Below the pieces are notes generated by a model. It was not told where the DNA came from and searched no databases. It worked only from the letters and a program-made list of their open reading frames with translations. DNA of 64,000 nucleotides from NCBI GenBank assembly GCA_019633425.1, contig WSUB01000189.1:1-64000 (forward strand). The letters are read 5' to 3'. Below are positions 43,938 to 56,828 of the stretch, piece by piece. Both the position numbers and the translations under genes were made by a program. Positions within the stretch are counted from its first letter, which is position 1, and the number at the start of each line of letters is the position of its first letter. Source of the stretch: Tulasnella sp. 424. Lineage: Eukaryota > Basidiomycota > Agaricomycetes > Cantharellales > Tulasnellaceae.

Positions 43938-46002
43938 GCATGTTCGGTTTCGCGACCATTTGCTTGAATACGAAAGTATAGTGCTGGACACTTTAGTACC
44001 ATCTATTTAATCTATTTAACGAACGTATTGGAATGCTCTGGGACGGCGTACCCGGAGTGCTCAGGTAGCAGGAAGTTGCAGCGCATTTTACCATTGAAGG
44101 TGCAAGGATTATAGTGCCTATTCAACCCCTTTACTTGGGTCATCTCTGCTATCGGCAACTATTATTACTATTCACTGTTATCCCTACGGTTATTGAAATA
44201 ATAATCACCACTCGTTTTGCTTCTTCGCCTCTACTGTATCAGAATAGTTCTATCCGGAAAACCGCCCTTGGGCCACAGCAACCTCAGGCCCCATTTGCTG
44301 GCTCTCCTGTTGGGGGATCGAGAGAGGAAGCGCAACATGGGCCCTCAAGGACCACCCAACAGGTACTATCTGCCTCCATATATCCAGATTTCTTTGAGCA
44401 GTTAACCGCTGTTTCTTGCACGCGTGCTAGTTCATCGGGCAGAGAATTGGCTTTTTACCAATAGCAGTCCAGCAAAGGAGACGGCGGAGACAGTCTGGCC
44501 AGTCAGGTGGGACTAAACTCTGCTCTCGCAAGATGGTGCTGCGCGCCGTCTCGAGGAAGTCTGGTGAGTGGTGCAGAGCAAGCTTAAGACTGCTGCTTCG
44601 CTTAGTTTATATCAATTATGGTAGCTGCTTGTTCGGGTTTCTCATCGAATCGATACACGTCGCTACAATGTTTAGAACGTTAACGCTCATATTTCTTGTT
44701 CAGTCATGCAAAGTTTAAAGGACGTCTGCTGAAGGACAGACGTGTCTACGCGGCGCCCGTTATATCGTAGCCTGTCACGGTGGCCCGTGCATGCCCCTTA
44801 GAAGAAGAGTTGCTGCTTCGATGTTTCGAAATCACCATTACGGATGGGAAAAAGATCGATCCCAGCATGTACATCTGTATTGCACATAAATTTCTTGGTA
44901 GAATGTGCATTGATTGGGACCCTGGCTGTCGAAACCTGCTCTCCTGTCTCATTCTACAACTTTCGGAGAAAGCCTAGACCAGGGCCGGAGAACTTTTTAT
45001 TCGAAGAAAAAGCAACAGTGGTTGGAGAGGGACGAGCAATGAGCAGTCTGACGTTTTGCAGTATTTCGATAGCGCGTTTTGCTTGTTGCACGCGGTTCGG
45101 AAGAACCTCGGAAGCCGCACGCATACGGTCTTCACGGACTTTGCGCGTGGAAGTGGACTTGTTTTGCGTTCCATTGCTCCAACCTGATACTCAGCCTGGA
45201 AGCTTAATGGAGAAAGATCGAATCCTTGGCGGAGATGACTTTCACAACTAGGACTTTCTAGGGTGGCCGCAAATCACGTGAGCTTTCGTTTGCAAAGCCC
45301 GGCAGATCACCGTGGATGCTAGACAGGATTGAGCGTAAACGGCCTTTCCCGTTCTCCTTGTGCCTGAAAGAGAATGAATAGGGCAGCGCATCCGGAGGGG
45401 TGTGGCTATGCGCAGCGTTGGGCATCTGGTGGTGGAGACGCACGACGTTGCCGCGAGGCCGCGATCGTGGACTTCGCGGTTTCCATGAGCAAAGTGTCCT
45501 CTGTCGGTTCTTCCATGGATTCTCTATTCACCTTCTGCAGATGGTACGCGAGCCTGTAATGGATTCTAGGAAACTTCGACAAGGTTTACCTCACCCTCCC
45601 GTTGACCTCAACCACAAGTGGCGGTCCTCGTGTCGAAGGCCGTTGCCATTCGCACATATCGTCGGTGGTGTCCCATTCATTCTACATCGCCACCTGGAAG
45701 AGCAACCCCCGATCATAATTTTTCCTGATAGCTAGGAAAGAAGCTTCAAACGACCTGTGGCGGCTTCCGTACCGGAGAGAAAATTACCACTTTCGTATTT
45801 TCAGAAGGCGGCGCTCATCGAAGAGGAATTCCACTACATGCATCTTCCTTCTGTAAATAATGTATATTAAGGAGGAACTGGCTAGCTTGAATCCCTCGAA
45901 TCATGGGCTCAGGCTAGTCCACCCCAAACATCCAAGTAATCGACAGCGTCGACTACTACCCTTTTCAACTTCGCCGGACGTTGCACCATACATTCAAAGA
46001 GC
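43938..46002. other. Intergenic before caspase copy 3
   Basis: Second copy of the duplicated upstream region, plus some sequence not shared with the first (43938-44320). No intact gene was supported. Confidence 0.5.
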
Positions 46003-47628
46003 ATGAAGAAGTCCAACGATACAGCAACATTCGTCACACATTTTTCCGAGCAGGTCGCGGGCAAAACGGGCAGCCTCAAGTGAGTACCCTCTTTCGAAGC
46101 CACACCGCCGTGATACTAATCCATACCGGGGATGCAATTGAAAGGAAGCACCTGGCCGCTCGCTTCTCCAATCTCCTCCAACCTCTGAACTTGTTTTCGC
46201 GAAACCCTGTTGACACCCACACGCCCAGGAATACTTTTACCCATATCATTATTGTAAGCGTTTGAAGTCCGAAAATATTGGAGATTCGACCTGACCGCAC
46301 ACCACAAAGATCTGTTTATCGTATCCTGGACTGAACCGACCCGATGGCACTAGACTGGATCTCCAAGGACCTAAGCACGATTTCTCCCTTCTTCTCAACC
46401 ACTTTAATTGTAAGCGGGCTCTATTTCGCCGTCTACGAACATAGTCTGACACTTCGGTACCTGCAGATTTGAAAGGAGGAAATCAAGCCCAATTTACCCT
46501 TCTCAACGACTTCGACTATTTCCCCAAGCATGGCACCTCATGTGCAGAACAGAATCCCATCCCCAAGACGGACACTAGCAAGAAAGCAATCGTAGGTCTT
46601 TTCTGATTCTTCTTTCTGTGGTGGTGTCCTGACGCAGCTTTAGAGAGATGCCATTCGAAGCACTATGCAACGAATAACCCCAGGAAGTAGAGTCTTCCTT
46701 CACTGTATGTGGCTCGTTTTGCTGCGTGAATTAGTTATTTATCTGACTTGGATTGCCTCTTGCTAGTTAGTGGTCATGGTTCGGGCAAAGCCGTGATTGC
46801 AGGAGATGCTGAGACCATCGAAGGATCGGTAATGCCCCCTTTCCACCTTTAGGAAATCCACTCGCTAACGAAGGCTCGTTATGTAAAGGAATTACGCTCT
46901 TGGATTTCTAGTGCACCACACTCATCAGTCCCTGTCACAGTAAGTTTCGGTCTCGACCGCGTTCCGGCGTGCTGAGCTGACGCGACTCTCCTTCTAGGCC
47001 GTGTTTGATGTGAGAAATTCACGCACTTAATCAATGCAATAGCATGCTGACTTCTATTATTAGTGTTGCTCCAGCGGGGATTCATTCGGTAAGTACTAAT
47101 TGGTATTGCAACTCCTTTGCCATCCTCGGACTGATAGTTGAACGCGATCACAAGGTCTTCCCTATACATACGAAGCAACTTCAGATAGTATCGAAGTACA
47201 AAGGGACACATGGAAAAAGTGTTTGGATCTTGCCAGTGCCTGTTCACCGAGCACACGGAAAAAGTCGTCGATTCCAATTGTCAGTGTCTGTTCGCCGACC
47301 GCGGGACGACGCAGCTGAGCTAACCCCCGTGACCTTCAGCTCCAAATCTCGGCCGCTCGACAGGGCCAGAGTGCATTATCCCGCGAATTTTCTGGAGGCT
47401 ATCACGGACAGTTGACCTGGTATATGCTACGGTACCTCGACAAAAGTGCGCCCGCTTGATTTAGTCGTTCGCTGACGGAGGAAACTAACTCGGTAACTCT
47501 CAGATCCTCAGACCACGACCATTGACGACATCGCTCACTTCCTGAATAAGAGGTTCAACTGTCATGAAGGACAAATGCCCCAGCTCTCCTGCTCGCAGAA
47601 TCTGAGAGGACAATTCCCCTTCTTCTGA
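46003..47628 (+). CDS. Caspase-like (peptidase C14) protein, copy 3
   Basis: From ATG 46003 (MKKSNDTATFVTHFSEQ), exons join in frame to TGA 47626-47628. Core: THIIIICLSYPGL; KHDFSLLLNHF; AQFTLLNDFDYFP; PKTDTSKKAIRDAIRSTM; the His loop RVFLHFSGHGSGK; ELRSWISS; micro-exon A-V-F-D (46998-47009); then CCSSGDSFGLPYTYEATSD with two adjacent Cys, of which the second aligns with the nucleophile. The p10-like part is LQISAARQGQSAL, GGYHGQLTWYMLRYLD, TIDDIAHFLNKRF, MPQLSCSQNLRGQFPFF. Closest relative is copy 2: unit ~3.45 kb, shared upstream sequence, and near-identical intron sites. Confidence 0.82.
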
Positions 47629-50109
47629 AGCAATGCTTGACGGTATGCAAAAATAGGCCTTGCCTCCGAGATCTATGCCTTATGACGACCATGTCTCCAT
47701 GCCTTGTGTCGTATTTTTATTTTCTATTTATACGTTATCATTATTCTTATTATCGTTTTTACCATCATCATTATCGTTATCATTACCTGACCAGCTACGC
47801 AGTACTTACCTTGGATAATTCCATCGGCCGGCAGCCCATATTGTAGCAATGTATATATTTCTCTCATAAGCGTTGTACCAGAGACCTGTCAATTGATCGA
47901 ATACGCCACATAATTGTTGGCGGCATCAGCAAGGACGCGTCAGTCAGTTGCTCTGATCCCTGGCGAGGGTGACGTGAACGCGAAAGAAACTCCGACGCGT
48001 CAACGGGTGGCCGATTAGTCAGCGCCACATCTGCTTGGAGGGACCCTTGCAGCGGTTCCCAGTACGGCGTCGCCCATTGGACTTAGTTTATCACCACCGA
48101 CTCGATCTTCCTTTTGACGGCTGCTCGTTAGAGGTCGCCATGATGCATCGGTGTACTGTCCCTCGCGCACCTTGACGTCATTCGACAGCTTTCCCCCCTG
48201 AACTTCTCATTCAGATGGCATCCATCTCCCCGCCAGAGTTGACATTAAACATCTCTACGATGTGAGGCCATTTGATATGTTGGACATAATCCTTTAGCTT
48301 CCTCGTCATCCCAATGCTGCAACTGTCGTCACTAGCGCCCAAGACGTCGCGGTTTGGACTGAGCCGTCCGAGTCGTCCTCGCTCTGTCACTTCGACAACC
48401 GCGGCGGTGAGGATGGTAGCGCCAGTGATCTACTTTCGGTGACTTAAGCCGGTACCTGATAGTTTGGACTACATAGTAAATGTGCTCAGAGGATCCAGAC
48501 AGCACACTTCGCACGGAGGCCGGCCTCTCAACGAGGCTGAGCCATACGCAGGAGGAGAAAAGGCTAACGCCACCAGTCAAAATCGATCATTTTGTCAGTA
48601 GACTACTTTCTCCGTTGTCATAGCTGCCATTCATGGACAACAACGACAGCTCGCGCGCATCAGTCTGAGGTGCGACTACTCCCCAGAAGCGACGGCAGGT
48701 GGCATCTCACGCGCGGTGCCAGCTTGCGCTTTAACGAGGTCGGACCCTAATTGCCTGAGATGTCGAATTTATAGTCAGCTATCACCACACAGGAAAAGAC
48801 CATCATTATTGCAGATGGTTTATGCGAGCAATCGTTGAATTGTAAATCCTTGCTCCTCCATAGCTTCTGCGCCCTGCCTCAACCGGCGCACACACCAGTA
48901 CGAATGAGCTGGGTGACGTCTGTCGGCGCCAAATGAGTCTTTTCCAATGGAAGCCCCAGTCTCTCTCCTGACGGGAAGCGTGTCCACAAATGGGTTTCTC
49001 CTTTTTCTCTTCTTTTTCTTTTTCCAAACAAGCGAAAACAGCGTGCTCAGGCTGGGGCTGATGGATCGCGTGCAGCCGGTGAGTTTTGGGTGAGGCTTTA
49101 GGTGAGTATCGGAGAACGCCGGGTGCAGCAATGAGGCCCTAAATCTTATTATCACAATCCCCGGCATAATTTTGAGACGCTCGGGCTTAACGAGCTCGAG
49201 CAGGGCTCGGGGGGGGGGGGGAAAGATCTCTGTGCCGGTCCATTGGCGAAACAAAATCTTCGATCCAAGGGCTATCGGAAGAGGTCTATTCAGCGGAGCT
49301 TATCATTATAACCAGGGCTTGGCTGTGCGGATCGCAGGGATGGCAGGTAACTGCGCTTCCTTTTGGCGCCCGGACATTGACACGGACAGTGCGTTGCTGC
49401 GGTCGTGGCCATCGTCGACAGCGACAGCCGACACGTCAGTCAGGACCGCGACCACTCTGGTCCCTAGGATCGACGGCTCGTTCACGTCGTCTGAGGTGAC
49501 GGGGAAGGGTAAGGACCCTTACGCCCATGCTCTAACGCGTCACCCGAGATGCTGAAGTAGTCAGCATACCTTCCTATCGGAAGGGGTCGCTGGGGGGGTT
49601 TCTCCGGAGGGGGGTCGCCCATTAGAATAAGCCATTATCGGGTTGAGGTTAAGTGCGGACACCCAAAGATCCAATCCACTGCTCTCTGTGAAATAGAATG
49701 ACATGTTAATCAGCAACGGCGTCCAATGGATCTGGGGGAATGGGGCTGGCTTGCTGCAGCCCCCCATGCCATACGCAAACAAGAGTGAAAGCCACGTACA
49801 AGGGACAGTTTCTCACCACAGACTGTGTCAATGTAAGATACCGACCACGAAGCTGTTGCTTTCGGTTTGCAGTAGTCCATGCTAGCCTTAACCGATGATG
49901 TCGCGGACGCACCACCAGTCGGGTTGGCCACGGGTTTCAACGATGGAGCACGGAGTACATTAGAAGCAGCCAATTAAATAATAATAAATTACATTGTTAG
50001 TAGGCATAGTATCATAGGCATCTCCATAGATTGGATGTGCTGCGTAGTAATTTAGTGGCATGGTGTTCTTAGGTGTGGGCGTCGCCTCGGGCGAAAAGGG
50101 GTTTCAAGT
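47629..50109. other. Central spacer between plus and minus caspase arms
   Basis: 2.5 kb with no supported gene. Contains an ATT/ATC-rich low-complexity stretch at 47690-47790, a T-rich block near 49000-49025 and a run of 13 G at about 49210-49222. The two arms of the array are convergent across it. Confidence 0.5.
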
Positions 50110-51782
50110 TTAAACCTGTTGCTCAGATCGACAGAAAAACGGGACCGGGCCATAAATTTTTCTTGAGGCGGACACCTGAGGTAATTGAGTTCCAGAAGGG
50201 TCACAGTGTTTGTAGAGGTAGGAGACGAGGGATTCAATGGTGGGATCTGCGGGGGCTAATGCTGGATTCTTTAGTTTTTGCGGGACAACTAGACCAAATG
50301 CAGTGCATGAACGTACTCTTAAGATATTGAACGAAGCCGAAAGTGAGCTGCCCATAGTAGCCTTCCTTTGACCCTACAGAGTAGGCGACCTGGTCGGGGC
50401 GTGCGGCGGAAATTTGAATCTACCCCGTGATGATTAAGTAATTGACTCCTGAAGTTGGGGCTCAAGTTATTACAAACCATTGGAATTGATTGTTTCTTGT
50501 GTGCCACCTTTTTCACTTTAACAATGCCGTCGGAAGTTGTTTCATAATTGAAAGGAAGGCCTTTTCACTAACAGTTAGCTCAAGCTCACCGAAAGCGAAG
50601 GAATCAGCGCTTACCCAGAGATCCCCCGCTATGGCACGCCTGGGGCCGGAAGCGAAGTTAACATTCTGGAACAGTCGCGTGCTGAAACTTGAGCAACTCA
50701 CGTCGAACACGGCCTAGTTGTGATCTGGTTAGCCATGGCTTGGGAAGGAATATAAAATGGAATACTTACTGTAACTGAACCCGTAGGGTCGGAGGTATTG
50801 CTCAGCCAGGACTGTATTTCCTGCATCGCAGTTCAGTGTCTCAGAATAAGGTTGTCTGACAGCTTAAAGGCTCCTTACCGATCCGGAGATACGTTGTCCA
50901 TCCCCCGAGATTATAGATTGGTTACCGAGTGATTCGATTGCATGCCCTCCGACTGTCAAGAACGAGTCAGAGACCTCGATAAACCACCAAGCCCTACGCC
51001 TGCGCCTGTTAGACTCACAGTAGAAAAGGACGTTGCTCCTGGGGGGGATATTCGTCATGACGTTTGTAACGGCGTCCCTCTAGAAGGATATTAGGGAGAA
51101 AATATCGTAAGGAGGGTCAAAAACGCTCACAATTGCGGCTTTGCTGGTTTCTGTCATAGGGATAAACTTTTGGTTGCCAGTCGAGTCTTTATGGAAAGCT
51201 TCGAAGTCATTGAGAAGAGTAAATTGAATTGGGTTATCTTCTTCGCCATCTGCAGATGACATCCTGTCAGTATATGCAGGCCTAAGAAAATGACCTGTGA
51301 CAAACATTTGAAGTGCCTGAGAAGGAGGTCGAGGTCGTACTTTGGCCCTATGAGTTTCATAGTCTCGCCAGAGTTAAATCGCATGCCGGGATAGGAAGCA
51401 CAAATCTTGAGAAGCTTTGGGTCAGATCAATCGCGGGATAATACATGGTTGTCGAGCCTCACAAGAATGACATGGGTAAAACTGTCTGGGGAGGCGTTTC
51501 AACATTAAAATCCTTAGCTTCCGAGCCTATTGCTTACCGGTCAAAGAAGGCACTATGGGCTGTGCATTTTCAGTGGAAAAAATCGTTTTAAAGAGAGTGC
51601 TGCGGGTCCGGAAAATTTTTCTGTGAGGGCGCCAAACGATTAGCGTCTTTTTGTACCGCTTCCGTTGAAGAAACTCACTGGAAGAAGTGCTGTCGTTCAC
51701 CTTGAAGCCAATCCGAAACCTGTTCGGATAGGCGAGAGGACTTGTTCACGAGCCCAGAGCCGGATCGAACTTGGAAAAGCAT
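50110..51782 (-). CDS. Caspase-like (peptidase C14) protein, copy 4
   Basis: From ATG 51782 (MLFQVRSGSGLVNKSSRLSE), exons join in frame to TAA 50110. The N-terminal RLSEQVSDWLQGERQ matches the SEQVSDGxVxGKR block of copies 5-7. Core: THVILICASYPGM; KYDLDLLLRHF; IQFTLLNDFEAF; METSKAAI-type block, then RDAVTNVM; the His loop VLFYFGGHAIES; GDGQRISGSEIQSWLS; micro-exon A-V-F-D (50702-50713); then ACHSGDLW, the canonical metacaspase DxCHSG. The p10-like part is IQISAARPDQVAYS, YYGQLTFGFVQYLK, PTIESLVSYLYKHCDPSGTQLPQVSAS. The loop is GGHA instead of GGHG. Exon joins just after the Cys exon are less certain. Confidence 0.78.
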
Positions 51783-53382
51783 TAGATTGGGTGTACTTGG
51801 GACGATGGAGTGGTGCTGGTGGGAGGCGTCATCCGTTGGGGGACTAACCGGAGCCCTATAGTGAACAAGGATCAGCACAGCGATTGTTCTGGTAATATAC
51901 ACCACCGTAAAAAGATGAGTGGGTTTCGTAGAATTCCTTCCAGACAGGTGCCGCTTCCCGATGCCGAAATAGGTAATTTCGCGTTTTCTAAGAACCTCCA
52001 GCTACGATGTGAAGCTCCTTCCATGATATCGGCCAGAAAAAAAACGATCGATGGGTTGCTCTTCGAGGTGGCGATGGTAGGGTATCGTGCACCGCCGCCG
52101 AAGGACCCAAATAGCAACGGCCTTCGTGACAGTGGACCAAGACGGAGGGTAAACCTTGTGAAGGCTTCCAAAGCTCTCTATAGACTTCACATGCATCATA
52201 CACGCATACAGATTGGCTTACGCCGCCTAGGCGCCTTCTGAATTCCAGATTCGGAATAGAAGGCGGAAGCCGCATGTTTTTGTCCGCAGTACATGAGGCC
52301 GGCACAATACGTTTACGCACAATATACTGCGGCGGGAGCAGCCACATATAGTATCCTCATACTGGTCCGAAGCCTTTGCTCATGTGATATGTTGTCCCGA
52401 GGTACTGTATGCGCAGATGAGTGGCGCGGTAGCTTTGGTGCAGGGGGCTCGGTCCAGATTGAAAGTGAAGATCGCACTCGAGTGCGTCATTTTTGGAAAC
52501 CAATTAGGACATTCTTTTTCCCCCGACAGAGGAAAGGACTAGTACTGTATCCTACCGAAAAGGAAGGAAGCCGAGGAAGATCGACTCTTGAAGTCCGAAT
52601 CGCCTCCACAGAATCACAACGCCCTCTCCATAGTTGAAGTTTTCTAAGTTTCTGAGGACCAAAACCTCGCCCGCTTGACGACAGTCGTCAATACTTAACG
52701 CGCCTCACGACGAGAATCCTCTTTGGCTTCTGAGAAGGGGGAACTCGCCGTTTCAGTCCCTGTGAGCCTTGGAATCAACCGAGACCAAACGTCGGCTCCG
52801 ACGTAATTCTGCAAAGTCAAGTTCGGGAGGGCTCGGAGCTAGATCAGTTCACTTCCCAGTCTTTGCTACGGGGACTGGGGTTAGCTACTCGACCTCACCC
52901 TCGGCTTCCATCCAACTTCCTCCGGATGTGTTGTGGAGGCTAAGCGCTAAGCCGGGCAGCCGAGCGAACGGCACCGTTGATTAGTCAGCCTTCTCTGGCG
53001 GTCACCGAGGCTTTAACTCCGAGACCCCACTCACCTTCGGATTCATATCCAAAGGTGCCCCCGAAATGGGGTTCTCGCGTGGAGCTGGATGCAGTACATT
53101 GGCGCGTTTTTCAAAGTGAGCATGCTGGCCTTCTCTGTTCCCTTCTGGAATTGTTCGCGTGGGGTGGCCTGGCATATCTTGCTGTTGGCCTTGGGCGCGG
53201 TTCCTAGCGAAAGAGACATAGCGACAGTCATATTCGGGCATAGAGTACCTATTACTACAGCAATGTGGCATAAAGCCTATCAGTCCCTATCTCATCCGCA
53301 TATATCATATAACATGAGCTCTAAGTCATGATTACCTAACGACGTGTGTTTCTTAGATCATGGCAGTCGTGGCAATAGAATC
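51783..53382. other. Intergenic unit between caspase copies 4 and 5
   Basis: Holds the first copy of a conserved intergenic block (52640-53330) that follows each right-arm caspase stop. Its minus strand has a short open stretch (VVIGTLCPNMTVAMSLSLGTAP) conserved among copies. No complete gene was supported. Confidence 0.45.
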
Positions 53383-55060
53383 CTACATCCTGGTTGGCAG
53401 CTTGAAAAGGGAGAACCCTCCCCTGAGTTTACGAGAGCAGCATACTTGAGGCAACTGAGTTCCATCGGGGTCGCACTTGCTAAGATGGCCAACGAGACCC
53501 TCAATGGTAGGATGCTCGTTACCTGATGAGATCGTTAAACGCTTAGAACTAAACAAACAGCGGAAATCGGCAGAAGAAGAACAGACCTTTGAGGTATTGA
53601 ACTAAGGAATAGGTCAATTGCCCGTAATATCCATCTGAAAAATTTCTAGACCATGCATTTTCATCCGGCTGGGCCGCCGATATTTGGACCTGGGCATTGA
53701 CGGGGTGAAGAAGGTTAGCCTCTGGGCATTCGGATTGGGACAACAACGAACCATTGGGATTCCGACCCTGATACGAGAAACTTTGGTAAATTTAACGCGG
53801 CTTCCTTTGACGTGATAAGTATAAGGAAGACCTTTAAGAGCGACGTGTTAGCCAACGTTGTAGTCAAAGATGAAGCGGGGGAAGCGTACTAAGAGACCCT
53901 CCACTGTGACACGCCTAGAGCTGTAGTCAGCACATGCACGCGCCAATTATAACGTAAGAAATAGACCTACGTCAAAGACAGTCTGGAGGAGGCTTGTTAG
54001 CACGCCATAGGATGTGAGGTGAGACGACACCGCTTACCGTGACAGATACAGAGGGATATCGGGTGTTAGAGAACCAAGTCCGGAGTTCCTGTAGTTTATG
54101 AGAGTAAGGACGTGGTATAAACTCTCTCCTCCCTTGGGGTTATACACACCTCGCCATAGATTCTTCGGCCATCTCCAGCAATTATGGCTTGGAAATCGCA
54201 GTCGGCTCCACTGTTACCGCCCATCATGTTTACTTCGGCGTACTCGCCATGACCCCCAACTATCATTTGGCAAGTAAGCATCGTCGCGAGGCCTTTATGC
54301 TTTGAATCAGACTTACAGAAAAAGGCGATCTTGGCGTTTGGCTCAGCGGTACGCATAAGCCTTTGAATTGTAATCCTCTTTCATTGGATTGTTAGAGTCA
54401 AGCGGGCATCCGACGATGTGATTCGGCTCACAATTGAGTCTCGACCTGCGTCTGCCTTTGGGATTACTCTTCGTACTCCAGTGGAGTCGGTGAAGTCGAC
54501 TTCAAAGTCGTTAAGGAGGGTGAAATTGACGGAATTTTCTTCATGGCGATAGTCGAAATGACGAAGGAGAAGTACGAAGTCGTACTTGGTTCCATTGAGT
54601 TCCATAGAGTGATCAGATCCAGCATGACGCATCCCGGGGTACGATAAACTAGTCTGGATACGAATCGGCGTTAGAGTTACAATTGCTGGACGACACGACG
54701 GAATCACGCACAATAATGATATCGGTCACAGTACCTGAGAAAAAGGAGCGTGTTAAAGCGGAATGAGCCGTGAAGCAGTGCCCTAACCCTTACCAGTTTT
54801 GAGAGGAAGATCCCTCAAAGTGCGGGAAAAGATTGGGCCAACTACCGGTAACTGGCTATTGAGTTTTTACGTCATCACCCGTCAGCGTTGTCATCTAAGC
54901 TAGTGATTGGAAGACTCACCGAAGGCTGCGTTTTCCTTTTACAAGACCGTCTGAGACCTGCTTAGAGACGCGCTCCAGAGCGCGGATTACGGAAGTGCCG
55001 GACTTCTTGGTGTTCTCTGTTCTTGGTGCTGGGAGCTGCTGGGGAGAAGCAAGCGACATT
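53383..55060 (-). CDS. Caspase-like (peptidase C14) protein, copy 5
   Basis: Exons join in frame from ATG 55060 (MSLASPQQLPAPR) to TAG 53383-53385, about 340 residues. N-terminal helix RALERVSKQVSDGLVKGKRS, then RQLPVVGPIFSRTLRDLP. Core: DIII-TSLSYPGM; KYDFVLLLRHFDYR; VNFTLLNDFEVDF; PKADAGRDSIRITIQRLM; the His loop IAFFFGGHGEYAEVNMMGGN; IAGDGRRIYGE; micro-exon T-V-F-D (53971-53982); ACHSGGSLSLPYTYHVKG. The p10-like part is VQISAAQPDENAWS, YYGQLTYSLVQYL, PTIEGLVGHLSKCDPDGTQLPQV. Both catalytic motifs are canonical. The ATG further upstream used by copy 6 is AAG here, hence the downstream start. Confidence 0.85.
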
Positions 55061-55137
55061 GTCGGTAGCGGGGGCCAGCGCTGTTGGAGGGCTACCTGAG
55101 CCTTGGAGAAACTCTCTGGGATTCGTCTTCAGAGTGT

Positions 55138-55144
55138 TTATATA
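55138..55144 (-). promoter_or_regulatory. TATA box of caspase copy 5
   Basis: TATATAA on the minus strand about 80 bp upstream of the ATG. It lies inside a block (GTACGCTATATAAACACTCT) shared exactly with the promoter of copy 6. Confidence 0.65.
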
Positions 55145-55529
55145 GCGTACTGCATTCGAAACGAGTACTTCTGTCGCGCGATTCCATTTTCTAGTAGATC
55201 CCGCCCCCGTTGCCATTCTAAGGGGACGGGCGATTCGTCTCAGAGAATGGCGTTGAGTTTCTTCTTGTTTTGGAGAGTGATCGAGGGTTGCCATCAAAGT
55301 GACGCTGTGGAAATAGAAAATGTAGCATGGATCCCGACGCTGAGCGCTAACGACATTGCTAAGGAGGTGGTAAGCCACTCGGGGGTCGTGTGCTCAGTTG
55401 AGATACCAAACCTTATACCTCCGACATGAGTAGAGTGTGAGAAGTTCAAAGTGATAGAAGGACCCTAAAGATTAGGTCGCCACCCCTCAAGTTTGGAATG
55501 GTGACCGGAATTGCAATCGGCGCAAGCCT

Positions 55530-55572
55530 CCCGCGCGCAGGCCGCGCGCCCCCGCGCCCCCGCACCCCACCG
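55530..55572. repeat. GC-rich (CGCGC) element, upstream of copy 5
   Basis: CCGCGCGCAGGCCGCGCGC followed by C/G-rich sequence, ~470 bp upstream of the ATG. Near-identical elements occur at 58985-59020 and 62266-62291, at the same place in the next two units, each preceded by a GAATGGTGACC block. Confidence 0.75.
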
Positions 55573-56828
55573 CACTGCCTCAAATGAAGGCACGTAGTTT
55601 CACGCACATTGCGTAGAGGATAGCGGATATCACGAAGAGGTCATTTAATGTAAACTACTCGATATGGTGACCGATACTTTAAAAGAGTGGAAACTGGGTC
55701 GGGGCAGGGGGTACGGTCCGGATCAACTGTACACTGAACTAAAACTCGAATTGGTTACTTCATTGTCGTTTTCCTAGAGAATCCCATCCTGCAGTCTCCT
55801 CCAATAAAGACTTTGTCTGGGGTGGAGGATGAGCGACCTTTCACGACGCCACATTCTCTAAGAGCCGTCATGTACCGTTGGGTTAGCACAGCCGCAGCAG
55901 CGGGCAATCATGCAAGCCTCGCTCAGCATTCTTTTACGCACCAAAGACTGTGACGGCAGGTAACCACATATAGTATCCGCATATGAGCCCGAAGACTCTA
56001 CTCATGTGATATATTCTAGCGAGGTACCTACGAACAGGTGGCATCATTGGTTCGGTGCAGGGAGCTCCGTTCTGCATAACGACGTCATCTGCATAGCTGA
56101 AGTTTTCTAATTATAGGCGTTTCAGAAGGAGGATAACCTCGTCCGCTTGTGCTTCTTGACGACAGCAATTGTCAACAGGATGAGTCCGATTCCCGTTAGT
56201 TTCTGGGAAGGAGGAGTTTCAGTTCCTTTGAGTCCCTGAATCAACCGAGACCCAAACAGAGAAACTTCGGATCCACGTGATTCCACAGGGAGGGTTTAGA
56301 GTCAGAAAAGTTCCCTTCCCAGTCCTTGCTACGGGGACTGGGGTAGCTGCTTAACACCACCCTAGGCTTCCTCCCATTTGCTTTGGACATGTTGTAGAGC
56401 GTCGCCAGCCAGGGGACAAACGGCACCGCTTGATGAGTCAGCCGACTCGGCGGTCGTGGAGGCTTTAACCCCGAGACCGCACCAGCTTCGCAACCTTCTC
56501 ATCCAAAGACCTGAAGCGGGGTTCGCGGCGCGCTGGATGTAGCACGTTGTGGCGTTTGGCAAAATGAACATGCTGGCCCTGTCCTTCTCAAACATGTCGC
56601 GTGGGGGTGGCCGGGCATGTCTTGCTGTTGACCTCGGGCGCAGTTCCTAGCGAAAGAGACATAGCGGCAGTCATATTCGGGCATGGAGTACCTATTACTA
56701 CAACAATGGCATGGTGCATATCAGTCCATATCTCATCTGGACATATCATATGACATAGAGGTTTCGGCATGATTACCGGACGGCATATGGTTCTTAGATC
56801 ATGGTGGGTCTTGGAACATAATCCTACT

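Larger units (their letters stand above)
55061..56828. other. Intergenic unit between caspase copies 5 and 6
   Basis: Contains, from right to left, the conserved block after the copy 6 stop (56240-56770), a second conserved block (55670-55870), the GC-rich element (55530-55572) and the copy 5 promoter. The order is the same in the next units. No intact gene seen. Confidence 0.5.

Noticed and set aside
48820..49254. 144-codon open frame on the minus strand in the central spacer
   Set aside because: Contains a KKKKKRKRR stretch from a T-rich block and Pro codons from a G-run. No paralogue or splice signals.
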